64,000 bases of DNA from an uncultured Lutibacter sp. GTDB lineage: Bacteria; Bacteroidota; Bacteroidia; Flavobacteriales; Flavobacteriaceae. Positions 57,487 to 63,872 of this stretch are shown here, piece after piece. Within the stretch, counting starts at the first letter, position 1. Each line of letters opens with the position of its first letter. The notes below the pieces were generated by a model. The model was not told the origin of the DNA, searched no databases, and worked only from the letters and a program-made list of their open reading frames with translations. A program made the translations under genes and the position numbers. The stretch is from contig NZ_CANLRG010000001.1 in the NCBI RefSeq assembly GCF_947493565.1, positions 356,265 through 420,264 of the forward strand, given 5' to 3'.

Positions 57487-57596
57487 TGCTGCAAAAATAC
57501 TTAAAATCGCATGATTTTATTCAATTATTTTAAGTTGTAATCATCTAATAATCAATTTTATTTCTCCATAAAAAAGTTTATTTGTGTATTTTTTTG

Positions 57597-57604
57597 TATT
57601 TTTG
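57597..57604 (+). promoter_or_regulatory. -7 box of the recombinase gene
   Basis: TATTTTTG fits TAnnTTTG, ending eight bases before the ATG at 57612. A short leader is expected. Confidence 0.45.
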
Positions 57605-57611
57605 AATTGCT

Positions 57612-58799
57612 ATGAACAATTCTTCTGTTAAAAAAACTGTTATCCTTTTAAAAAAAGTTGTACATCGAAATGAGGTTCAATTAGTTCTTATTTTTGAGTT
57701 TGATTTAACGTTAAAAGATAAAATAAAGGAATTAAATGGGTATAAATGGAGTAAAACCTTACGAGGTTGGTATACCATATTTACGCCAAAAAATGTAGCA
57801 ATTTTAAAAGAAAAACTTAAAAATGTAGCAGATTTTAAACTACACACCTCTATTTACCAAACCATTACGGTAAAACCAAAAAGGCCACAAAGGAATATTT
57901 CTGCTAAAAACTTAGTTATTTTAAATTTATATATAAAGTATTTAAAAGGTAAACGTTATAGTGATAGTACCATTAAAACCTATGCAACTTTTATCGCTGA
58001 TTTTTTTGATTATTTAAAAGATACCGATTTAGTAACCATAACCAATAAACAGGTAGAATTATTTATTGAAGATGTGTTTGTACCTCGAAATTATAGTATC
58101 AGTTCTCAACGTCAATTTATCAGTGCTATTAAGTTATTTAAAGCCTTTTATCCTGAGTGTAACATAGAAGAAATTCAATTAAAAAGACCTAAACGAAGTA
58201 AATTATTACCTTTAGTATTAAGTAAGGAAGAAATTGTTGACTTATTACGCTGTACTAAAAATTTAAAGCACAGAGCCGCTTTGGCAATGATTTATTCAGC
58301 AGGATTGCGTATAAGTGAATTGCTTCATTTACAATTACATCATATTGATATAGATAGAAGACAAATTATTGTAAAAAACAGTAAAGGACGTAGAGATAGG
58401 AATGTAATTTTAGCTGAAAGTTTTATACCATTGCTATTAAATTATTTAAACAGTTACCAGCCTACCCTGTTTTTTATTGAAGGCAAGCCAGGAGAAAAAT
58501 ACAGTCCAGAAAGTGTTCGAAGTTTTTTAAAACGTTCATGTGAATATGCCAAAATTACCAAAAGAGTTACCCCACATACTTTACGGCATAGTTATGCTAC
58601 CCATTTATTAGAAAACGGTATTGATTTGCGGTACATTCAAGAACTACTTGGGCACGCAAAGCCCGAAACTACAATGATTTATACCCATGTAACAAAAAAA
58701 GATTTATTAAAAATTGAAAGTCCGCTAGATTTGGCAGTGAAAAATTTAAGCGAAAAATCATCCGCTGCCAATAAGTTAAGATTGTCTGATAATTATTAA
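57612..58799 (+). CDS. Tyrosine recombinase with integron-integrase-like C-terminus
   Basis: A 395-residue tyrosine recombinase with a complete active site: Arg233 (SAGLRISELL), Lys258 (NSKGRRDR), His322 and Arg325 (PHTLRHSYATHLL), His348 (ELLGHAKPETT) and nucleophile Tyr357 (MIYTHV). The SAM-like core-binding domain is at about 100-185. An extra N-terminal domain (about 1-90, with GYKWSKTLRGWYTIF) is seen in many Bacteroidota recombinases. The C-terminus TMIYTHV...IESPLD resembles IntI (TMIYTHV...RSPLD) more than XerC/D, but the IntI-specific insertion between Lys258 and His322 is absent. It is about 940 bp from the first cassette and is the natural candidate for moving the array, though that link is inferred. 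Confidence 0.9.
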   Translation: MNNSSVKKTVILLKKVVHRNEVQLVLIFEFDLTLKDKIKELNGYKWSKTLRGWYTIFTPKNVAILKEKLKNVADFKLHTSIYQTITVKPKRPQRNISAKNLVILNLYIKYLKGKRYSDSTIKTYATFIADFFDYLKDTDLVTITNKQVELFIEDVFVPRNYSISSQRQFISAIKLFKAFYPECNIEEIQLKRPKRSKLLPLVLSKEEIVDLLRCTKNLKHRAALAMIYSAGLRISELLHLQLHHIDIDRRQIIVKNSKGRRDRNVILAESFIPLLLNYLNSYQPTLFFIEGKPGEKYSPESVRSFLKRSCEYAKITKRVTPHTLRHSYATHLLENGIDLRYIQELLGHAKPETTMIYTHVTKKDLLKIESPLDLAVKNLSEKSSAANKLRLSDNY

Positions 58800-58805
58800 A
58801 AATAA

Positions 58806-59207
58806 TTACTTACTTCTACTTCCTTCTTTATAAGTAGTTATTCCCCTTTTGAGCCAACGTTTTAAAACAACTGAAGGTTGGAAATTTAGATGATATTTTT
58901 GGATATTACGCTTAGGTGTTAAATTAGCTGGATTAGGGTCAGCTTTACATTTAAACCCTATTTTAAACTTTCCAATATTTTCTAAATCAACAATTTTACC
59001 ATCTTCTAAATGAAATTGTAATTTTTCACCCAAAGCATACAGTACCATTTTTACATCAACTTTACTTAAAGTACACTCGTTACTAATTTGGTAACTTATT
59101 TGATCTAGATCAACAACACCAGTACTAACTGCCTGCATAATATATTGAGGGGCTTTATTATTAGCAATGGTATTGCTTCTTTTAGTAATTCGATAACGTA
59201 TAGGCAT
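58806..59207 (-). CDS. HU-like DNA-binding protein
   Basis: A 133-residue HU/IHF-superfamily protein of the Bacteroidota HU-like type. It has an N-terminal helical part (APQYIMQAVSTGVVDLDQIS), the beta-arm-like IVDLENIGKFKIGFKCK and a basic C-terminal tail. HU/IHF proteins bend DNA. Here the gene is tail to tail with the recombinase gene, six bases apart, and reads away from the cassette array. It might assist recombination or be an ordinary nucleoid protein. Confidence 0.8.
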   Translation of the reverse strand: MPIRYRITKRSNTIANNKAPQYIMQAVSTGVVDLDQISYQISNECTLSKVDVKMVLYALGEKLQFHLEDGKIVDLENIGKFKIGFKCKADPNPANLTPKRNIQKYHLNFQPSVVLKRWLKRGITTYKEGSRSK

Positions 59208-59741
59208 ACTATTTAGGTATTTTGTTAATAAAAAATAGCCATACTACTTTTAAACAAGTAGTATTTACTTTAACTTTGAATTCTCTAATTAAAAGTAAAC
59301 TTCACAGAATTACAAATTTATTGTACTATTTTTTTAAATATTTTGTAGTATTTTTATTAAATTAAACTAATATTTTTTATAATTTATACTAGTATTTTTA
59401 ATAAAAAACTCTTTAACTTTAACAAAGTTTTACCGCTAAAGTGACAAAAATAATACGTATAAATGACAAATTTACTATACACTAAATTATACTTTAACTA
59501 TGGTTTTTTTATAGTTATTTATAATTAAATTTATTTTACTTAGATTTTACTTTAGTTTTAATTAATCTATTCAATTATTTTTTTTAAATTTGATACAACA
59601 TATAAAAATTGCGTTTACACTTATAATATTACTAAAATTACCACAAAAAGTTTTGTTTTTTTAATTATTAAAAAGTAATAAAAACTACGGTTATCCGGAA
59701 ACTATAAGTTATAAACGTTAATAAATAGAATGATATAACAA
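59208..59741. promoter_or_regulatory. AT-rich 534-bp region before the first cassette, candidate attI-like zone
   Basis: No coding capacity. An inverted repeat ATACTACTT-TTAAAC-AAGTAGTAT (59241-59264) is followed by further copies of its TAGTATTT motif at 59346-59353 and 59390-59397, and a variant GTACTATTT at 59323-59331. A TAAATTTG box at 59585-59592 could be a -7 element reading into the array. These are candidate recombinase-binding arms and a cassette promoter. None is proven. Confidence 0.4.
59585..59592 (+). promoter_or_regulatory. Possible promoter reading into the cassette array
   Basis: TAAATTTG fits TAnnTTTG and points toward the cassettes, 150 bp before the first cassette border. 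No good -33 element; low confidence. Confidence 0.3.
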
Positions 59742-59755
59742 GTTGTGGGTAATGT
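59742..59755 (+). repeat. Start box of cassette A
   Basis: GTTGTGGGTAATGT. Complementary to the end box at 60891-60904 (ACACTACCCACAAC) at 13 of 14 positions; the only mispair is A against C at position 11. Confidence 0.75.
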
Positions 59756-59776
59756 AACCAAACCATATAGAAAGAA

Positions 59777-60889
59777 ATGAATGTAGAAAGTTTACTTAAT
59801 AAGATTAAGATATTTACAGAATTGGTAATTGACTCTGGATTTAAAAGAGATGTGATTGACTACAAACAATCAATAGCCCAAGCTCAAAACCAGAATTTAG
59901 TCTTTATGAAAGGACTTTCTGAAAGTATAAAAGAGAATCTGTTTTACTTTGAAAACAATTCCCTTGACAGCGAATTAAATAGTGTTCTAAGAGAGAATGA
60001 ACCATTTACGTCCTTAAACACATTGAAGGAATTGGAAGAATTGGATTCAGACAAAGAAATTGATGGTCAGCAATATTTTCAAAAATTCAATCAAATTCTA
60101 AATCGACTTCAAAAAGCAATACAAACAAACGAATCTGAACTAAATACGGTCAAAACCACTTTTGACAAATATGTTTCAGAAGAAGATGACTTTGACGATG
60201 ATGGAGAACAAGCAGTAATGTCTCTTATATTTAAAGACCTTGAATCCACAGGAAGTTTAAAGGAGTTTTCGAGAGTATTGCATCGATGGAATAGAACTTT
60301 ACTTATTTACCATACTCTATTAAAATCTGAATCACCAAAGGAAATTTCGCTTGTTGAAATTCAGAATGGTTCAATAGATGTAATCTTTAATATAGATTTT
60401 GATGTTGCCATAGATTTGACCGAATTAATCAAAACAGGATTAAAGGTTTATGGAGCATATTTATTGTATAAATCCAAAACTGCTAAAGAAATTATTGCCT
60501 CATATATGGGTAATAAAAAACTAATTGCAACGGAAAAAGAAAGAGAAAAATTAATGTTAGATAACATTAAGGATTCGATAAAATTAAAAGCTCTTGAACA
60601 GCACAAGGAAAATTTAAAATCTGATTCGCCACCAACAAAAGCTGGTGCAACTAAAAAAGCAGATGAAGTTGCGAAAGTTATTACTGACCATATCGTAAAA
60701 GGCAATGAGGTCAAGTTATTGACACCACCTGAACCAGAAGAAGAAGACAAACCAGATATGTCGACCGAATTAAGAACAGAAACTGCGAATGTGAGGGAAA
60801 GGTGGAAAAAACTGGACGAAAAAGAAAAGCAATTACTGCTTGACAAATACACGATTAAAGAGGAAGAAGAGGAAAAAAAAGATAAATAA
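59777..60889 (+). CDS. Cassette A gene, 370-residue protein of unknown function
   Basis: A soluble-looking protein with no signal peptide. It has an N-terminal helical region (1-180), then a mixed alpha/beta core with EISLVEIQNGSIDVIFNIDF followed by a hydrophobic, possibly amphipathic or membrane-associated helix (LIKTGLKVYGAYLLYKSK, about 225-245). The charged, low-complexity C-terminal third ends in a KEEEEEKKDK tail. I do not recognise the family. It is the only gene of cassette A, with its ATG 35 bp after the cassette border and its stop two bases before the end box. The codon mix is less extreme in A/T than that of the housekeeping neighbours in places, which fits transfer. Confidence 0.75.
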   Translation: MNVESLLNKIKIFTELVIDSGFKRDVIDYKQSIAQAQNQNLVFMKGLSESIKENLFYFENNSLDSELNSVLRENEPFTSLNTLKELEELDSDKEIDGQQYFQKFNQILNRLQKAIQTNESELNTVKTTFDKYVSEEDDFDDDGEQAVMSLIFKDLESTGSLKEFSRVLHRWNRTLLIYHTLLKSESPKEISLVEIQNGSIDVIFNIDFDVAIDLTELIKTGLKVYGAYLLYKSKTAKEIIASYMGNKKLIATEKEREKLMLDNIKDSIKLKALEQHKENLKSDSPPTKAGATKKADEVAKVITDHIVKGNEVKLLTPPEPEEEDKPDMSTELRTETANVRERWKKLDEKEKQLLLDKYTIKEEEEEKKDK

Positions 60890-60890
60890 A

Positions 60891-61024
60891 ACACTACCCA
60901 CAACAATGGCTATAAGTAATTGCTTGCTCTCGCCTACTTCTGAAAATCCTCGCGGATTTTCAGTCTGGTGCGTACTTGCAAAGTTAAGTGCTAAACCACG
61001 CAACTACTCATAGCCGAGACCGTT
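60891..61024 (+). repeat. Cassette-end site 1 (attC-like, type I)
   Basis: 134 bp from the end box of cassette A to ACCGTT. The outer stem pairs GGCTATAAGTAATTGC (60908-60923) with GCAACTACTCATAGCC (61000-61015): 14 pairs plus A/C at stem positions 7 and 12. The central perfect hairpin is GAAAATCC-TCGC-GGATTTTC (60942-60961). On the bottom strand both A/C mispairs become T/G wobbles. Confidence 0.78.
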
Positions 61025-61035
61025 AGCATACATTT
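61022..61035 (+). repeat. Start box of cassette B
   Basis: GTTAGCATACATTT, complementary to the end box at 61838-61851 (AAACGTATGCTAAC) except A against C at position 11. Confidence 0.75.
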
Positions 61036-61059
61036 ACCACTCAAAATCTGAATTAAACA

Positions 61060-61836
61060 ATGGAAGTCATTTTAGGTCTATTTTTTTTCTTAATATGTTT
61101 AAGCTCACTCGTTATAACTTTTGTGGCAATAATTCAAATAGCCAGCAATGATTTTAAAGAATCTAAAATACAATGGATTATAATTTCAATGATTGCCTTT
61201 ATCGGACCAATATTATGGCTGACTAAAGGTCGTAAACTCATAATTAAAAATGGCGAAACCGAAAGAAATGACAATAAAGAAAAAACAAGCCTGACTGAAC
61301 ATTACACTCAACTAATAAAGGATATTGGAACACCATTAAAAATCCTGACTCTAATAGCATTCGCTCTTATTTTTTATGGATATTTAGCCAGAGCATTTGA
61401 TATTTTTTTCTTTTGGGAAAGTAAATCAATCGGATTTGGATTATTACTTATAGTAATTGCGAAATTTTTGCTTGACGATATCAATTTAAGGCGTGAAAAT
61501 AAAATGCATCGTATTGTTTTCTATTTAGTATTCGGAATTCTATGCTTATCTATTTTCATAAAAGGCATAATTGCTATTATCATACCAAATTCTGACGCTT
61601 ACAATACAGCTACTGAACTTTTAAAAACAGATTCTGAATTAATAGCCGAAGTTGGAGGAATTAGCTCTTTTTCTTATTTGCCTTCTGGCAGTATGGGAAC
61701 ACATAAAGACAAATATGGAACAACTGGTAATGCAAATTTGACTTTAATAATAAAAGGAAATAAAAAATATATTGAGAAGAATGTAGTCTTGGTAAAAGAA
61801 TTAGAAGAAGATTGGAAAATAATATCTCTGAATTAA
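61060..61836 (+). CDS. Cassette B gene, membrane protein with Coa1-like C-terminal domain
   Basis: A 258-residue protein. The first two helices (about 1-22 and 38-58) with IQWIIISMIAFIGPILWLTKGRK resemble the PLDc_N two-helix module (IGPILWLTKGRK shown). Three more hydrophobic segments follow (about 95-112, 118-140, 150-173). The C-terminal soluble domain (about 185-258) contains IAEVGGISSFSYLPSGSMG, GNANLTLIIKG and LEEDWKIISLN, like the Coa1 (cytochrome oxidase assembly factor 1-like) small domain. The function in bacteria is unknown. It lies alone in cassette B, ATG 38 bp after the border, stop just before the end box. Confidence 0.72.
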   Translation: MEVILGLFFFLICLSSLVITFVAIIQIASNDFKESKIQWIIISMIAFIGPILWLTKGRKLIIKNGETERNDNKEKTSLTEHYTQLIKDIGTPLKILTLIAFALIFYGYLARAFDIFFFWESKSIGFGLLLIVIAKFLLDDINLRRENKMHRIVFYLVFGILCLSIFIKGIIAIIIPNSDAYNTATELLKTDSELIAEVGGISSFSYLPSGSMGTHKDKYGTTGNANLTLIIKGNKKYIEKNVVLVKELEEDWKIISLN

Positions 61837-61837
61837 A

Positions 61838-61972
61838 AAACGTATGCTAACACCGTGTATAATCAATTGCTAGTTCTAGCTTACTTACGAATATTCCTGC
61901 GGAATATTCTATCTGTGTTTTATTTGCTAAATTAGTTGCTTAAACACGCAACTAATCATACACAAAACCGTT
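61838..61972 (+). repeat. Cassette-end site 2 (attC-like, type I)
   Basis: 135 bp. The outer stem pairs GTGTATAATCAATTGC (61855-61870) with GCAACTAATCATACAC (61948-61963): 13 pairs plus A/C at positions 7 and 12 and C/A at 10. The central hairpin GAATATTCC-TGC-GGAATATTC (61889-61909) has the same place but a different, still perfectly paired sequence compared with sites 1 and 3. Ends ACCGTT. Confidence 0.78.
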
Positions 61973-61983
61973 AGGGTTAATAC
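61970..61983 (+). repeat. Start box of cassette C
   Basis: GTTAGGGTTAATAC, complementary to the end box at 63297-63310 (GTACTAACCCTAAC) except A against C at position 11. Confidence 0.75.
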
Positions 61984-62011
61984 CAGTGAAAAACCGAAAA
62001 AAAATATAAAT

Positions 62012-62575
62012 ATGGGAAAAACATCAGATTCGTTTAAAAGACAAATTGGAAGAGATGCTGGAAAAGTAGTGTCGAATTTTCTATTCAAAGATAAACACGC
62101 AACACCTTTTAGAAGAGCGAATAGTTTAGAAAAAAAACAATCGAAAAATCAACAAATAGCACATAAATTAAAGGAAAAACAAAACTTGAACGCAATTGAC
62201 AATGCTGTGATTGGAGCGATTGACCAAGTAATTTCTCTTCAAATACCACAAGATGAAAATCAAATAGTAAATATATTGAATGGTTTTGATGTTCAATTAA
62301 AGGCAAGTAAATGGCAGGAATCTGATGGAAATGAAAACGAAGAAGAAATAAAAATACGTAATAAATATCCAGATGCTGTTTTAGAAAAGTATAAACAATG
62401 TGTACAAGAATTAGAGTTCATTAACGCAAATCAAAAAAGAATTGAGTTCTATAAAAAGAAATTAAAAAAACACAAAAGAATTCGTTTTATATCTAAAAAT
62501 AAAACTTACGTTATAATTTTTGGTCTTCTTATAGCAATCTTTATTATAGGTGGTATTGCATCAATATTTGAATAA
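62012..62575 (+). CDS. Cassette C gene 1, tail-anchored protein of unknown function
   Basis: A 187-residue, basic, helical protein without signal peptide. A single C-terminal transmembrane helix (about 163-184, YVIIFGLLIAIFIIGGIASIF) is preceded by a lysine-rich stretch (YKKKLKKHKRIRF), the layout of a tail-anchored or C-terminally anchored protein. I do not recognise the family. It is nine bases upstream of the second gene, so the cassette carries a two-gene unit, unusual for cassettes, which normally hold one gene. Confidence 0.7.
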   Translation: MGKTSDSFKRQIGRDAGKVVSNFLFKDKHATPFRRANSLEKKQSKNQQIAHKLKEKQNLNAIDNAVIGAIDQVISLQIPQDENQIVNILNGFDVQLKASKWQESDGNENEEEIKIRNKYPDAVLEKYKQCVQELEFINANQKRIEFYKKKLKKHKRIRFISKNKTYVIIFGLLIAIFIIGGIASIFE

Positions 62576-62584
62576 ACCAAAAGT

Positions 62585-63325
62585 ATGTATTGTAAACATT
62601 TCGAGACATTTGTAAATAATTGTATTATAGAAAAACAATTCGTTGGAACAGGAAATCCTAATTCCAACATTTTATTTGTAGGTAAAGAATCAGCAATTAA
62701 TCAAAATGATATAATCTCAATGAATTGGTATTTATCAAATGCCGACGAATGGAAAACTCGTATTTTAAATAAAAAATCAGACACCTACGAATATTTAGTT
62801 GATGAAAATCATAAACTACGTAAAAATTGGGGAAAAAATACTTGGAGTAAATATCAAAAATTAACTGACGAAATTTATCAAACAAAAACACAACCGTATT
62901 ATGTGGATTTTTTAAAAAATGTTTTTACAACAGAAATGAATGATTCACCTTCTGAAAAAACAGCTTTTGCGAATAAAGATAGTATTAATGACAGAAAACT
63001 TCTTTTTAAAAATTCGTCTTTTATTCAAAGTTTTAAAGTTGTTGTTTTAGCTTGTTCGGATTATTTCACAAATAACGATTCAATTAGAGAAATTGATGAT
63101 ACTTTTGGAGTTAGCTATATTGGAGATAAAAAAGGAAAATATTATTACTCAAAAGGTAATTGGTTTTTTATTCACAAAAATTTAGAGAAGTCGAAAATTG
63201 TAATTCACACAAGACAATTAAGCACTAATGTTAATAACCAATTACTTCAAGATATGGGAAATGTAATTAATGAATTTATAAACGGAACAAAGAAAAGTAC
63301 TAACCCTAACACCGTGTATAATTAA
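62585..63325 (+). CDS. Cassette C gene 2, possible uracil-DNA-glycosylase-fold protein
   Basis: A 246-residue soluble protein. Near the N-terminus GNPNSNILFVGKESA resembles the first motif of UDG-superfamily proteins (G-x-P-x-x-x-ImfVGe-x-P). SFKVVVLACSDYF could be the following central strand, and KIVIHTRQLS the late His motif. The match is remote; no activity is claimed. The last residues (NPNTVYN) are encoded inside the cassette-end site, and the stop lies in its outer stem, so the protein tail depends on the recombination site. Confidence 0.6.
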   Translation: MYCKHFETFVNNCIIEKQFVGTGNPNSNILFVGKESAINQNDIISMNWYLSNADEWKTRILNKKSDTYEYLVDENHKLRKNWGKNTWSKYQKLTDEIYQTKTQPYYVDFLKNVFTTEMNDSPSEKTAFANKDSINDRKLLFKNSSFIQSFKVVVLACSDYFTNNDSIREIDDTFGVSYIGDKKGKYYYSKGNWFFIHKNLEKSKIVIHTRQLSTNVNNQLLQDMGNVINEFINGTKKSTNPNTVYN

Positions 63326-63430
63326 TGGCTAGTTCTTGCCTACTTACGAAAATCCTCGCGGATTTTCTATTCGGTTTTTATTTGCTAAATTAGGTGTTTA
63401 AACACGCCACTAATCATACACAAAACCGTT
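63297..63430 (+). repeat. Cassette-end site 3 (attC-like, type I)
   Basis: 134 bp. The outer stem pairs GTGTATAATTAATGGC (63314-63329) with GCCACTAATCATACAC (63406-63421): 14 pairs plus A/C at positions 7 and 12. Relative to site 2, T-A at stem position 14 is G-C here, a compensatory change. Central hairpin GAAAATCC-TCGC-GGATTTTC (63348-63367). Ends ACCGTT. Confidence 0.78.
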
Positions 63431-63441
63431 GTAAATAATAG
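63428..63441 (+). repeat. Start box of cassette D
   Basis: GTTGTAAATAATAG, complementary to the end box at 63873-63886 (CTACTATTTACAAC) except A against C at position 11. Confidence 0.72.
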
Positions 63442-63455
63442 TAAAAAAAAAAGAT

Positions 63456-63758
63456 ATGAAAAAATTAGAAATTAAAATACCTGTAATTCACATTATTCTG
63501 ATAATCGTATTTATGATAATCGTAAATATGATAGTTGAAAAAGAAACTCAAGGACAGAGTGAAATTTATGGAATCATTTACAGTTTGAGTTTTTTTATCA
63601 CGCACGATTTTTATTCCATTATTCTAGGACTAATATTGATTATTCCATTACCTCTTTTAATTCTTTCAATTATTAGAAAAAAAAAAGATTTAATTAAAGG
63701 TTTTTCAGTTTCAACGTTGATTAGTATTATCCTAATAATTATTATAAGTAATTCTTGA
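63456..63758 (+). CDS. Cassette D gene, small membrane protein
   Basis: A 100-residue protein with three hydrophobic segments (about 9-27, 38-68, 78-98) and little else. No family recognised. It starts 28 bp after the cassette border behind an A-rich leader. The 114 bp between its stop and the end box hold no further gene. It is a small, unknown cassette product. Confidence 0.65.
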   Translation: MKKLEIKIPVIHIILIIVFMIIVNMIVEKETQGQSEIYGIIYSLSFFITHDFYSIILGLILIIPLPLLILSIIRKKKDLIKGFSVSTLISIILIIIISNS

Positions 63759-63872
63759 TTTATTAAAATTAGATTAATCATCTGAATTGACTTTCTTTTC
63801 AGATTTTGTTACTCAAAAAAGAATTACCCAAATTTGATTAAAAAATAGAGGAATATAAAACTGATTGAAAAA

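Noticed and set aside
59208..59741. Origin of replication in the AT-rich gap
   Set aside because: No DnaA-box cluster and no dnaA or parAB neighbours; the gap is better explained by the cassette system.
60448..60906. 152-codon minus-strand frame opposite the cassette A gene
   Set aside because: Serine-rich low-complexity translation of the acidic/lysine-rich coding strand. It has no family features and runs across the cassette end box.
60942..60961. Central site hairpins as transcription terminators
   Set aside because: No T-run follows GAAAATCC-TCGC-GGATTTTC, and the hairpin is the centre of a much longer conserved palindrome.
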